Assembly: GCA_014529385.2 (NCBI GenBank)
Contig: CM043960.1
Span: 25,026,896-25,090,895 of the forward strand
Source of the DNA: Adiantum capillus-veneris
Lineage: Eukaryota > Streptophyta > Polypodiopsida > Polypodiales > Pteridaceae
Reading direction: 5' to 3'
Length of the DNA: 64,000 nt
Shown: one piece after another, positions 56,201-63,384 of the stretch
Numbering within the stretch: position 1 is the first letter of the stretch
How the letters are laid out: the number at the start of each line of letters is the position of its first letter
Notes under the pieces: model-generated
Databases searched by the model: none
Told to the model about the DNA's origin: nothing
The model's input: only the letters and a program-made list of their open reading frames with translations
Position numbers and translations under genes: made by a program

Positions 56201-56469
56201 ATGCAAAGAAACAAAAAAAAAAAAGAGCCTCATTAGACAAAAAAAAAAAAGAAACATAAAGCTCGATAATGAGATCAATATGGACATGCCTGTTCTCTTT
56301 GGTGGTCATCTGTTGCAGAAGAAATTGATGATGCAACAGATGTGCCAGCAGAGCGCACTGTAGAAGCCAAGCTAGTAGCACCGCGAAAGATGGCACGAAT
56401 CGAGGTTGGAAGAAAACTATTACTGCGACCCGCCCTTTGGGAGCGGGATGGCAAACCCCCATTGCTCAT
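32469..56469 (-). CDS. ATG18/BCAS3-family autophagy protein (plant ATG18f/g/h type), 9 exons
   Basis: Joined exons 56469-56290, 55738-55274, 55125-54715, 54634-54398, 34748-33954, 33851-33697, 33424-33246, 33112-32567 and 32479-32469 give 992 aa without a stop. This is close to the family's usual 900-1000. Exons 2-4 form the WD40 propeller (VLLLTYVNGFQVWNVEDAND, FYSFRSYTYVHTLKFRSAIH, SPLSALCFDHTGTLLVTAS, GHNINVFRILPG). Exon 5 continues IAFSEDGHWIVVSSSRGTNH and holds the BCAS3-type domain. Plant members are beta-propeller proteins linked to phosphoinositide binding and autophagosome formation (family knowledge). The lipid-binding FRRG site of PROPPINs reads LSRG here (residues 424-427). All introns are GT-AG except intron 1 (GC-AG), and intron 4 is 19.6 kb. 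The start is the first ATG after an in-frame stop. Which paralogue it is cannot be told by eye. Confidence 0.93.
32567..33112 (-). CDS. ATG18/BCAS3-like exon 8
   Basis: Bounded by acceptor TATTTCAG and donor GAAG|GTATGT. It encodes a Ser/Glu-rich, probably disordered tail with ESFPYHQPIF at the start and EDGWEGALFPFAE at the end. The phase (split Glu and Asp codons) fits exons 7 and 9. Confidence 0.88.
33246..33424 (-). CDS. ATG18/BCAS3-like exon 7
   Basis: Acceptor GATTTCAG, donor CAAG|GTTTGT. It encodes RERNDSWGGTSSSHYG and a Ser/Gly-rich stretch ending GVHHAYQ. Its first base completes the Arg codon begun in exon 6. Confidence 0.85.
33697..33851 (-). CDS. ATG18/BCAS3-like exon 6
   Basis: Acceptor AATACTAG, donor CCAG|GTTTGC. 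It encodes ISFHVFGGLG and then GGEVEIEKVPTRMVEVRKRD and LVPVYDRL, the most conserved short block of the family's C-terminal half. Confidence 0.9.
33954..34748 (-). CDS. ATG18/BCAS3-like exon 5 (end of propeller and BCAS3 domain)
   Basis: Acceptor GTGACCAG, donor TCTCAG|GTATGA, 265 codons. It starts IIQDIAFSEDGHWIVVSSSR, the last propeller blade. It continues with a Pro/Ser linker, SSSVVSRIKNGNAGWRGTVS, a Gly/Ala patch, QLWVLSPSGHLIRYAIHLSA and VVVEPLEKWDISRK, and ends HHFRPPLWAKSQ. The acceptor sits 22 bases from a (GA)21 tract on this strand. Confidence 0.92.
34771..34812. repeat. (TC)21 microsatellite
   Basis: Pure TC run lying 22 bases inside the 3' end of intron 4. It reads (GA)21 on the gene strand. 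Confidence 0.95.
34813..36256 (+). mobile_element. 5'-truncated LINE, copy 1
   Basis: Begins inside the RT region (CLGVVFTGPRFSLR, then a TRAYAALGG stretch). It continues through a long C-terminal frame and a 3' UTR, and ends in a pyrimidine-rich tail (ATATATCATTTCATTTCATT). The same 3' half is found again at 36864-38647. 5' truncation is usual for LINEs. Confidence 0.8.
35040..36080 (+). pseudogene. LINE ORF2 C-terminal part with Cys-His motif
   Basis: A 346-codon frame with an ICRLCHLEPETELHYICHC cluster (C-x2-C, later H-x3-C), the zinc-like motif near the C-terminus of LINE proteins. A very basic tail follows (RSRRSRLRRGATQYRQRLQQ). The frame upstream of 35040 holds the end of the RT thumb with a few stops. 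In the family this region helps bind nucleic acid during target-primed reverse transcription. It is not a host gene: a diverged copy lies at 37540-38418. Confidence 0.75.
36275..36767 (+). repeat. Three tandem tRNA-like SINE units
   Basis: Units at 36275-36439, 36440-36604 and 36631-36767 share CTTATAATAAGAGGAAAA at the start and a GTTAAAACTCTCTC-type end. Inside each is a TGGTAGATTGGTTATGCC block resembling a pol III A box. About 40 bp later comes GAGTTCAACTCC, resembling a B box. Unit 3 lacks about 21 bp just before the A box. The third unit runs into a long CT tract. The arrangement fits a tRNA-derived SINE with a CT tail. Confidence 0.6.
36762..36834. repeat. (CT)n(CA)n microsatellite
   Basis: About 50 bases of CT followed by about 22 bases of CA, directly after SINE unit 3. 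Confidence 0.95.
36834..36863. repeat. 30-bp copy of exon 5 sequence
   Basis: AACTGACCACAATCCAATGG and the following CC..CCTCACT match exon 5 at 34697-34727, with a change near the end (GTCC versus ACC). The flanks on both sides are unrelated. It is a small misplaced copy of host exon sequence. Confidence 0.85.
36864..38647 (+). mobile_element. Decayed LINE, copy 2
   Basis: Translation in shifting frames shows the RT palm (KQGFLLSPILFDID-type stretch near 36980, and LLYVDDIVLIS near 37090-37118). It then follows copy 1 through the Cys-His region (about 38090) and the 3' UTR (TGTAACAGTTTGGTCTCATA in both, with small changes). It ends GACGTTAATACATCGTTTCA and a TC-rich tail. Many stops and indels make it an older or more decayed copy. 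Confidence 0.8.
38648..38688. repeat. (TC)n microsatellite
   Basis: Pure TC run continuing the 3' tail of LINE copy 2. Confidence 0.95.
38767..39353. repeat. Inverted LTR duplication at the left end of chromovirus A
   Basis: 38767-38971 is the reverse complement of 39154-39353. Both match the end of the A-family LTR (compare 43030-43239). The reversed arm continues inward with more LTR sequence to about 39156, where it meets the forward piece. The forward piece ends CCGGTTACA directly before the primer-binding site. Confidence 0.85.
39488..39630 (+). repeat. Minisatellite of four units before gag
   Basis: The unit GTGAGAAAGGCTACGAG plus a TCTTTCTTTGGAT-type tail is repeated four times with alternating lengths (about 33-39 bp). 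It lies between the primer-binding site and the gag start. Confidence 0.85.
39630..40324 (+). pseudogene. Chromovirus A gag relic
   Basis: Starts MDGNKEEGSSSEDRQPIPTA. It continues with VTMFKQLMENPRFMEFI, a stop, then GMPGTVFRGMQGMVPNPMYA and YKEDD before further breaks. It parallels the intact gag of element B (EEGSSSKDRQEIP, NPRFMEFLQ, MPGTVFGGMQGIMPNPMYG), but lacks about 100 residues in the middle. The last part (about 40140-40324) is frameshifted. Confidence 0.75.
40325..40775 (+). repeat. Internal LTR fragment within chromovirus A
   Basis: Matches the middle of the A 3' LTR (about 42536-42990). Shared landmarks are the GCTAATT/GCTAATC block, CAAAGGGCAAGTAG and GTTATGCTGCCAAAAT. It replaces the coding region from protease to most of integrase. 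Confidence 0.75.
40886..41215 (+). pseudogene. Integrase C-terminus and chromodomain (chromovirus A)
   Basis: LPESWKIHNAFHVSLLRPYV is the end of the integrase C-terminal domain. After an acidic linker (EVEELDEILVPEQILAHKER) and a frame change come YLVKFKSYSPLDVKWMEKSE and LAESLKVLEL, a chromodomain with the usual aromatic/Trp positions. In the family it binds modified histone H3 and guides integration. Here it is orphaned from the rest of pol. Confidence 0.8.
41216..41771 (+). other. 3' UTR and polypurine tract of chromovirus A
   Basis: Non-coding. It holds a 58-bp tandem duplication (CATGTGTCGACGAGGTGTTG at 41621 and 41679), a looser duplication of TGTGACSCTTCCA near 41518/41574, and ends TCAAGAGGGGGGTA just before the LTR. 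Confidence 0.7.
41772..43239 (+). repeat. Chromovirus A 3' LTR (1,468 bp)
   Basis: Begins TGTCACCAGCCAGTGG after the polypurine tract and ends CCGGTTACA. It is alignable in outline to the LTRs of element B (TGTCACGAGG start, CCGGTTCCA end, shared GCAAAGTG and TGAAAGC blocks), so A and B are related subfamilies. Confidence 0.8.
43240..44702 (+). pseudogene. Second LINE: reverse transcriptase, first half
   Basis: One open frame from 43278 reads VNNAYLKHEPFRAMIVDIVP, an arginine-rich linker, and then RT blocks. These are SWKEGLLKLIPK, FSHWRPITLMPVVYKLMAKM, QYGFIPRRRITDNLANVI, VMQVDIEKAFDTVLWDYI, GWSVRQGCPLSAMLYAIATH and the active site GQAYADDSLF. The N-terminal endonuclease is absent: the left edge abuts the LTR of chromovirus A. 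At 44703 the frame is interrupted by element B and resumes at 51130. Confidence 0.88.
44708..46187 (+). repeat. Element B 5' LTR (1,480 bp)
   Basis: Starts TGTCACGAGGACG and ends GGCCGGTTCCA. It contains a short (TG)n followed by TATAAAG at about 46131, close to its end. The small open frames inside it recur in the 3' LTR because the LTRs are near-identical; they are not genes. Confidence 0.9.
46188..46203 (+). other. Element B primer-binding site
   Basis: TGGTTCCATTGCCGGG follows the LTR end directly and matches the A element's TGGTTCCATCGACGGG in most positions. The tRNA was not assigned. Confidence 0.7.
46286..47461 (+). pseudogene. Element B gag
   Basis: Starts MADKGKGIIEEGSSSKDRQE (an upstream in-frame Met at 46262 is possible). 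It has a Gln/Pro-rich middle with Met/Gly-rich repeats (MPGTVFGGMQGIMPNPMYG). The capsid part follows (VKFSTFSGFEDKTKALTFLQ, ATFLKDNALTWWTTLLMQGQ, WVYFKQMFASAWL), the Retrotrans_gag pattern. A single TAG at 47459-47461 ends the frame, and the same frame continues at once, so this is one nonsense codon in Gag-Pol. Confidence 0.88.
47462..49768 (+). pseudogene. Element B gag end, protease, RT and start of RNase H, running into the LTR
   Basis: Same frame as gag after its stop. It holds the rest of capsid (LLEYNRRFCKALLSVTSY) and a knuckle CFICEQPGHISINC (47915-47956). A protease with FFDPGAKANFISPELA follows (D-P-G where D-S-G is usual). The RT has WRMCIDYRALNKNTIKNRFP, MPFGLTNAPATFNRMM and the active site TFFDDMIVYS, then RNFAEIASPLHALQ. 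RNase H begins VIQCDACGSSIGAMLMQDGR. After VVAYE (49660) the frame reads into LTR sequence and stops at 49768. It lacks most of RNase H and all of integrase. Confidence 0.92.
49656..51129 (+). repeat. Element B 3' LTR, lacking its first four bases
   Basis: Matches the 5' LTR from its fifth base (ACGAGGACGTGG) to the end. It is joined directly to RNase H coding sequence at the shared ACGAG, and there is no polypurine tract. Confidence 0.9.
51130..52743 (+). pseudogene. Second LINE: RT end and zinc-finger C-terminus
   Basis: Continues the LINE after the element B insertion: LDLFGLAAGLKVNFSKSKLL, RLRIVQCMLVAYVQFYLPLL, then LFSPKRLGGLNILDLQ-like sequence through 52125. After frame changes near 52130-52340, 52340-52743 reads CPRCLEAEETVPHLLWRCRH, the zf-RVT cluster of plant LINEs, and ends with a stop at 52741-52743. 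The first 5 bases are the target duplication. Confidence 0.85.
52744..52864 (+). other. 3' UTR and poly(A) tail of the second LINE
   Basis: A short T-rich 3' UTR ends with AATCAAAGCAGATTTACAAA and an A-run at about 52856-52863. This is an ordinary LINE tail and marks the insertion's right edge. Confidence 0.65.
52865..54397. other. Rest of intron 4, no gene recognised
   Basis: Holds a short GT/GC alternation near 52865-52890, the CT run at 53126 and a stretch with repeated GGGGCCTAAAA-like words (53730-53830). No coding signal was seen. Confidence 0.5.
53126..53211. repeat. (TC)n microsatellite, about 86 bp
   Basis: Pure TC run, the longest in the window. Confidence 0.95.
54398..54634 (-). 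CDS. ATG18/BCAS3-like exon 4
   Basis: Acceptor TTTTCCAG, donor GCT|GTAAGT, 79 codons. It encodes VHVRDFVSRVLVAQFRAHDS, then the WD-type blade SALCFDHTGTLLVTASIHGH, NINVFRILPG and LYKLSRGVTNA. The last part is the FRRG-equivalent site. Confidence 0.92.
54715..55125 (-). CDS. ATG18/BCAS3-like exon 3
   Basis: Acceptor TACTGCAG, donor GGAACT|GTGAGT, 137 codons. It encodes IYCFDAATLENTFSVITYPS, GYGPMAVGSRWLAYAP, NTGRVSPQHLSPSPG and YAKESGKQFAAGIVTLGDLG, all strongly conserved in the family. Confidence 0.93.
55274..55738 (-). CDS. ATG18/BCAS3-like exon 2
   Basis: Acceptor ATCTGCAG, donor CACAA|GTATGT, 155 codons. It encodes VQWAGFDMLEFGPDRSQRVL, YVNGFQVWNVEDANDVWELV, SKRDGPVALL and FVPTLVKFYSFRSYTYVHTL. 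The first propeller blades are here. Confidence 0.93.
56290..56469 (-). CDS. ATG18/BCAS3-like exon 1
   Basis: 60 codons from ATG, MSNGGLPSRSQRAGRSNSFL. The conserved N-terminal block SLASTVRSAGTSVASSISSA and then DDHQREQ follow. The donor is CAG|GCATGT, a GC site, and joining to exon 2 gives REQVQWAGF, as the family requires. An in-frame stop lies upstream with no other Met between, which supports this start. Confidence 0.88.
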
Positions 56470-56543
56470 TATAGGAAATTCAGGCGTCCAGTAGTTTGAA
56501 GCAGGTTGCCTATAGGCCTCAGCAACGTTGTGTATGTGCGCAT
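56469..56543 (-). promoter_or_regulatory. Upstream ORF whose stop overlaps the main start
   Basis: On the minus strand an ATG at 56543-56541 opens a 24-codon frame (MRTYTTLLRPIGNLLQTTGR then LNFL). It ends with TAA sharing its last A with the main ATG (TAATG). If it is in the transcript it would make main-frame translation depend on reinitiation or leaky scanning. A shorter uORF (ATGAGACCG..TAG) begins near 56608. Confidence 0.45.
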
Positions 56544-57052
56544 ACCCAGGAAGTAAATGAACAGCCTTTCTATTTTGCTTGGAGGAGTCGGCTGCTTTCT
56601 GTCGGTCTCATCTGGGTGTAAAAGCAGACAGACGAAAAGAAACGTACAACGTTCAAAAAAATTCTCTAAAACGAGCTCTATCCCGTAAAGATCCTTTGGC
56701 CCATGAAGAAAACGCTCTGCTGCAGGCTTCTTGAACTGTGAAATAGAACCTGCGCAGAAATGGAAATCTCTACTTTTAATTTCTCTGATCGTATGCAGAA
56801 ACTGCCCGATAAGTCAGTCCCTCGTCTTAGAGGTCATCCGTAATATGCAGACCTTGCGGACGGAATTCTGCAAACAAATAACGCCAAAGGGAAGGTGAGA
56901 GAAGCGAGTGTTACTTTGCAGAAGCGCCAGGAAGAAGTGTTCGGCGATGGAGAAAAAGCACCTCCGGATGCGCGGGACAGGGCGACGCGCGCTTGGAGGC
57001 CACGGCTATGGAGGACGCTGATGCAGAGAAAGAAGAAAAAAAATTTTACACG

Positions 57053-57070
57053 CCTATACAAAAATATATA
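57053..57070 (-). promoter_or_regulatory. Possible TATA box of the ATG18/BCAS3-like gene
   Basis: Minus strand CTATATATTTTTGTATAGG lies about 590 bp before the start codon, followed by a GC-richer leader. A pyrimidine tract ending CAG near 56610 could be the 3' splice site of a leader intron. Position only; no transcript evidence. Confidence 0.3.
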
Positions 57071-57349
57071 GAACATGCGTGCGCATATGCCCCACTTATA
57101 AAGGGCCTCCAGGCTACTTATGGTTATGGCATGGTCAGAGAATGGTACATACGTACTAGTGAAAACGTCCTAGTGAAAACGTCGTATAGCAAGGAAAATT
57201 GAAATAAAGAGTCTTTACGAACGGCTTCACTTTTATTATACTAGTACGGTCGGCCGCCGAAGCTCTCTCTCTTTCAAGTTTCACTCCCCCTCTTTATCGC
57301 GTGCTTCTCTCACTTTTGGCATTTAGCCTTCATCTCGCAGGTAGAGACA

Positions 57350-57600
57350 TCTGTAAAGGGTTACTACCTCCGCCATATTATGTTAGTAGATTCATTAATT
57401 CATGCGATACCTCCTTCGATCCCATCCTTATGTCCCAATGCTAAGACTGATATGAGATCTCTATCATCTCTATAAAAGGTGGATGAGGGATTCGAACACG
57501 CAACATGTACATGAATGCGTCATATGCAGCTCAGGTAGCCAACCCAACATCCACTCGATGTTGCTACCTTAGGCAACCCACAAATTAAAAAAACCCCATA
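57350..57600 (-). repeat. Candidate tRNA-derived SINE
   Basis: On the minus strand GCGTGTTCGAATCCC (57487-57501) is a near-ideal pol III B box. About 45 bp upstream GTTGGCTACCTGAGC loosely fits an A box. The remainder is non-coding. There is no second copy in the window, so the element call is tentative. Confidence 0.35.
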
Positions 57601-58040
57601 CCTCCTCTGCGTCCATAGATGTCAGCTCCCCTACGCGTGGTCGTTGCCCTTGCTGACGTCGCTTCGCATCTCCCCCCTTCCTCCTCCTCCTCTCTCTCTC
57701 TTTCTCTCTCTCTTTCGCGCGCTGTAGTCGGGACCTCCACTCTCACTTTTTTCCGCCTGCATCTACCAAGATTTGCCAGGATTTTCTTTTTCAAAAATTG
57801 TAGCACCTACTGCTTCAAGAAAATTCAAAAGGCTACAAACTCAAAGATTCATATGAAGACAAACACTTTAATGTGAAACAATTTAATGATGTGGCTAGCC
57901 AGATAGCCAAAATCCATGGCAACAATGTGCAACAGTGGATACAAGTTACAATAGCCAACAAGACACACAAACCATGACAGTGCAATCAAGGACACCAAGA
58001 AGGAAGAAGGAAGAAGCTCATGATGGCAAGCATGCCTTTG

Positions 58041-58045
<5 letters not shown>

Positions 58046-58074
<29 letters not shown>
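58046..58074. repeat. (GA)n microsatellite
   Basis: Pure GA run of about 29 bases. Confidence 0.95.
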
Positions 58075-58078
<4 letters not shown>

Positions 58079-58383
58079 ATTATCATCCTCGGAGTTCAAA
58101 TATGACCTACGGGACCAAAGATACATGGGATGTACTATGTATGGGGCTGATAAGTGATTCTTGATGCTCCAGGATTGTGGTGATGATAATTGTAAGAGAG
58201 CCCACAATGTGGTTGGGAGAGGAAAGTTTGTAGGTCTAGGTCATGGTTGAAAATGTGAGAGAAGCAAGCTCGGATGTGAGCAAAAGCTCAACACAATAGT
58301 GTGCGGTACTCCAGACTCTCGAACTTGTAGTGAGTATAATGTGCAGAGACAATTTGACTCTTCTCCATTGCCCCTGTCTGACA

Positions 58384-59450
58384 TCAAAGGGAGGGGGGGT
58401 TAAGCCAAGTGGCTGCGATAGTGTGTATTGCTAACAAGGGGATAGTCTCAAGCATATAAGGGTGAGTATAGTTTCCTCTTTCAGCAAAAAACATGGTTTT
58501 ATACTTGGGGGCAATGCGAGTGGTGTAAGGTATGAAGCGCAACCCACCGAAATTCTCCCAAGTACATTGGCGTTGTAGAAAAGCTTCGTTCGCTTGGACG
58601 TCTGCAGGGGCATCATGTAGCAAGTATACTGCATCCCATCTCCCAAACCCCTGCTTACATTCATCTGGTACTCAAGATCTTGCTTTTATGCGTCTTTTGA
58701 TATTTTTTGCTTGCTTTCCATGCAATTGTAGGAAGTCAATTAATGCATCTTTATCGTGTACTACGCAACCCTTTCCATGCCCATAACCTCAAATCCCAAC
58801 TCAAGAAGTAGAAGCATACATGGTGTTTGTGTCTTAACTTGGAGAAAGTTTGTAAGAAAATGCTTTTGGACATTCTCAAACTCTTTCAAAGGATATTTTA
58901 AGATGTTCACACCCCACACTTCAACTTCCTGCCACTAATGTGTCAAAGAAATACTTCTTGAGAACCCAACTTTTGGCATCCCTCGCATTATACATGTTCT
59001 CCAATGCATAGTGCGCTCTCTTCCCAACTTGCAAATGATGCATATCACATTCATGCCACAATGTCAATGAACTTAAAGCTCTCAACAACTTCAAGTGTCT
59101 CATTGTAGTGCACAATGCAGAGCTTCTTCTAATGGTTGGTTTAACCTTTGTTTTGGATTCGCTCACAATCAGCCCACTACGCAAGCAAAAGTTCTCTAGG
59201 ACAACCGTAAGCTTTTGTGCATCCCCGAAAGTGTGTGATAGAATCACTATATTATTTGCATACAACAAAGCATGATTACCGCATAGCAAATAGTAATCTC
59301 TTCAATGTCTTCTTGCTACACAAATTTACCTACCATTTGTTCCAATTGATCAACACATAGATCAAAGAGAGTTGGTGACAACAAACATCCTTGTTTAGCC
59401 CCAATAGTGCTTGCAAAAAATGTTGAAATTCCTCTTCCAATACGCAATTA
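58384..59450 (-). pseudogene. Decayed LINE reverse transcriptase
   Basis: Minus strand 59450-59300 reads GAKQGCLLSPTLFDLCVDQL, RT motif 4. 59289-58921 continues LLYANNIVILSHTFG, where the catalytic pair of YADD has become Asn-Asn, then KLTVVLENFCLRSGLIVSES. 58900-58384 holds the thumb and C-terminal part in shifting frames (LGFEVMG, GGLRFIPYTT). The endonuclease and the tail were not found, and it is inactive. It is only loosely similar to the intron 4 LINEs. Confidence 0.75.
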
Positions 59451-60034
59451 ACATTTTTTATTCTTATAGATTCGAGGAACTACAAGTATAGAACCGGAGT
59501 GCTTCGTTATCAGCATCGCTTGGAGAGGAGTAGCGTGAGTAGAAGTCACTGACACGATTTAACAACCCTTTGATTTAGAGAACCGAGAAAATAATGTCGA
59601 TGAATATAGAATAGAATGAAGCAAGGGAGAACTTCGAAGACCTTGAAATGTAGTAGGCAATGGGTATTTTACTATATGATGGACATAACTTGGGTTGAGA
59701 AAAGAGACAAAATTGAAACGATATTTATTAATGAAAGTGTTTAATGTTTGTAATGAAAAGACAACTGTAGAAACATTGGGCTATGTCATAAATATCTAAT
59801 ATCTAACCAACCCAAATGATTTTCTCATATTAAACTGATCATTTAATGTGGGATAATAAACGTGAACAAGGGTTAGAATATAGACATGTGCTTACGGATC
59901 TATCTCAACACGGGGCCAATGGTAAAGGGGCTCAAATGAGAGATGGTCTGTCAAAGAGCAAGGTTAACTAATGGAGATTAAAAGACCTTAGGGTTAGCTT
60001 CATTAAAGACCTCCAATGGTTAGTGTTAAAAGTC
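59451..60034. other. No gene recognised
   Basis: AT-rich, short frames only; nothing recognised. Confidence 0.5.
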
Positions 60035-60206
60035 CTTTGACCTCAAGCAAGCTAGGGATGAGCTTGAGGTGGGAACCCGACCTAAACTTGTCTTTGACCT
60101 TAAGCAAGTTAGGGATGTGCATTGAGGTGGGAACCCGACCTAAACTTGCCTTTGACCATAGGCAAGCTAGGGCTGAGCTTGAGGTGGGAACTCCACCTAA
60201 GGTGCT
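60035..60206. repeat. Minisatellite, 57-58 bp unit, three copies
   Basis: Units start CTTTGACCTCAAGCAAGCTA (60035), then at 60092 and 60150, each containing GAGGTGGGAACCCGACCTAA or a close variant. Confidence 0.85.
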
Positions 60207-60237
60207 TGTCATGCTTGATGACTAAGGTACTTGTCAT

Positions 60238-60502
60238 ACTTAATGAGGAAGTTGCTTGAGAAGCTTCCTATGCATGGGAGGTAAGATGCTTGAGTCAAAA
60301 AGAGACCCTACACACTTAATGAGGAAGTTGCTTGCGAAGCTTCCTATGCATGGGAGGTAAGATGCTTAAGTCAAAAAGAGACCCTGCACACTTAATGAGG
60401 AAGTTGCTTGAGAAGCTTCCTATGCATGGGGGGTAAGATGCTTGAGTAAAAAAGAAACCCTACACACTTAATGAGGAAGTTGCTTGAGAAGCTTCCTATG
60501 CA
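60238..60502. repeat. Minisatellite, 76-bp unit, three and a half copies
   Basis: Units begin ACTTAATGAGGAAGTTGCTT at 60238, 60314, 60390 and 60466 (the last partial). Each unit carries a hairpin-forming pair GGAAG..CTTCC around a HindIII-like AAGCTT. Confidence 0.92.
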
Positions 60503-63384
60503 TAAAAGTCCCAAAGTTAGGGGAATCTTTGACCTAACCTTCCACTCACCCAAGGGGCACCCCTTTTCTAAAAGGGCACATGGGACACATGTCAGACTTT
60601 CACTAGCTTAACTACATGGTGTGCTTGAATGCTATTGGTTGGGATAAAGAGGGGTCCAATGAGCTTCTAGTTCCATCCAACAAATATCTAGATAGTTTCA
60701 AGCTCTCTCTCTCTCTCTCTAAGGGGTAAGGAGGACACTTGTCAAAAGACTGCCCATGTACTTGACGGCATGCTGCATGTGATTGGCTAGGGGGAGAAGG
60801 GTCCAATGAGCTTGTAGCATGTGGAAAAGTTGAAACTCGCCCCAAGCAAGCAAGGGGGGTGCTAGGGGGATATACTCCACACACACAATTATTTGCAAGG
60901 ACATTCTCACTTGGTGAAAGTTGATGAACACCACCTCCTTCTCCAAGCTTGTGAGAAGTGAGAGCCTACATCAACACTCTTGGCTATGGAATGCAAATCC
61001 AACCAAGAGCCATGCTTCAATGGTTGAGCTTGCCATCTTCTCCATCTCCATTACTATGCTATTATGTATGCTAGCAAGAAGAGTAATGATAAGTGAGGAA
61101 CTATTTCTTTCTCCTATGGAATGTTTCTTCTTCCTCTTCCCTACCCTCATTCCCCGCTAGCTCTCTCCACCTTTGAAGGTGTTTGAGGCCTTGGGATAGT
61201 TAATGCTTTCTACAAGTTTATGTTATGCTTGTGATGCATGCAACTTTCCATCTTCATTGCATCACATAGGTCACAAGGAACACAAAGATTGTAATGTACC
61301 AAGTCTCTCTTGATGGGAGAAACTATAATACAAATGCCTATTGGAGGGGGGACCGGCTCCATATGAATCCGGTCCTCAACTATTGTCATGTTCTCTAAAC
61401 TCTCTCTCTTGCAAAAGTATTGTTCATGCCAAGTTAACTAAGTACCATGTTTATGTTGCTACCATCAATTAAGTTCACCTGCTATGCTCACAAAAGTAAT
61501 CTCTCTAAAGTGCTTCACCTAATTTCCTAATTCCGCTACTCTCAAAGTTCATAGGCCATTTACATTACAAGCTATATTGGACAGATGGTTAGTAGTTTTG
61601 CACGTATGAGCATCCGCTCGTTCAATTTTGGGCGAAGGCAAAATTGCAACTCATACATTGCAATCTCAAATTCTAATCGTTGCTTAATTAGATAAGCTAG
61701 AATTGACTCACCCATTATGAAAGAAGAAAATAAGAAGCATCTAAATCGAAGCATTTAAGAAGTTGTTATGTCACAAATCATTTGAATGGAGATAAATAAA
61801 CAATGTCGGCTAATGATGAACATATGGAATGAAGAGATAAAAAGCTACAATAAAATAAAGACGATAAAATGTCACTATATTTTTTCATGATCTTTCAAAA
61901 AATAATATTTTTTCAACCTTGGAGGATGTCTAAAACAAACATTATAACTTGATATAGTTGTTATTTTGCAGTGTTTAATATAGAACTGCTTTAAGTTTTT
62001 AGCTTTATGTTGATTGCTTCAAGTTGTTAAAGTGGTAATTTCAATTTTTTCCTCAAAAGGAGTATGTGCATGGACATCTTGCTCACATTTTTTGGGGGAG
62101 ATTGCGTTTGTGATGGCGAATGCGTTTATGGATATTGTTTATAGCTTCGACATATCTCCTATCATTTTGCTTGCATCGTATAATGTAGACTATGTATTAT
62201 TCATGTATCGTTGCTTTTTTATGGGATGGAAGAACGATGCTTGTCTCTGGTTCTCAATGAGTGTTCTAGTCCGCAAATCATGCACATTCGTCAAGTTAGC
62301 ATTAGAGTTATGGTGACAGGGAAGAATGAATGAAAGTTAGTTACTTCTTGTCCATACTTACCTTGGTCACTTGTAATTGGATCATACGGTGAGGCTGGTT
62401 ATCCATATCTAGTTGCCTTATGTTCACTCTCCAAGATAGCGGCATAGTTTTCTTAACTAGCTTTTGTTACTTTATCAAAATCGATGTTGTATCCGAATCA
62501 CAACTCCTCCATTTTTTACTATAATTCCTTCACTCTTTGTGTCAAGGAGTTGTTCCGCTTCAACATTGCGTAACATAGTCTCATCCCTTTCGCACCGAGT
62601 CTTGAGATCTTCAAGTATTTTCTTAATGAGGCCTGAAGTTTGTAAAGAGAAATCAATTAGCATGACGGACACAAAGTATTGGATTGTTTTCTTGTAATAG
62701 TACATGTCATCATGTCATCATGTAATAGTACATGTCATCATGTTCGTGTTTGATGTGGCCATCGTTTGGTTTAGACGCTACTATCTTGTGTCGCACTCAT
62801 CCATGAAGTTGCTACGTCTCTTGAAAAGTCTTGAATCCCTCAACGTACGCGTCTAGTTTCCCATTAGTTGAGGCCCAATCTCATATGTTAGGTTGTGAGG
62901 TGGAATCTCTTAGGTTGCAGCATGGGCTAGGTATGTTCATGAATTTCTTAAAGCGTTGTACAATAAGTTGAGTGATTGAATGGCATACAAATACAATACA
63001 TAGATGCAAAACCTAACAAGTTTGCAAAATATACCTTTTTGTGATCCATTTTTTAATTTAGTGGCAAATAATTATTTTGATAATCTCTTGTAGCAATTTT
63101 GAAGCATTAGATATCATAATCATATAAATATGAATGAATAAATTGAGTTGGTTAAGAGGTAAAAATTTGTAAGAGGTGGAGCAAAGTGAGCACAACTCAT
63201 AGACAAGATATCTTGACAATTTAATATTATGAACATGACAAGTTGACATAAGAAACGATAAGTAGTTGAACAAAACATTTTGTTTTATATACAAGGAAGG
63301 CAATAGGTGACTTTGTTACTTTCTTGGAAAGAGAAAGTGATATTGACAATCAAGAATAAAAGTGTTTATGATTGGATGGTTAAA
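60503..63384. other. No gene recognised
   Basis: Non-coding by eye. A CT run lies at about 60703-60720. Two related GGTCCAATGAGCTT blocks occur at about 60653 and 60801. Open frames such as 62014-62316 and 62475-62705 show no known motif. Parts may belong to a Helitron, given the helicase to the right. Confidence 0.4.

Larger units (their letters stand above)
57203..58383. other. No gene recognised
   Basis: Holds CT-rich tracts (57685-57716), a candidate SINE (57350-57600) and a GA run (58046-58074). Frames through the CT tracts are low-complexity and not genes. Confidence 0.5.

Noticed and set aside
56993-57202. 69-codon plus-strand frame upstream of the ATG18/BCAS3-like gene
   Set aside because: Low complexity (Lys/Glu run then random) and overlaps the probable leader/promoter; no motif.
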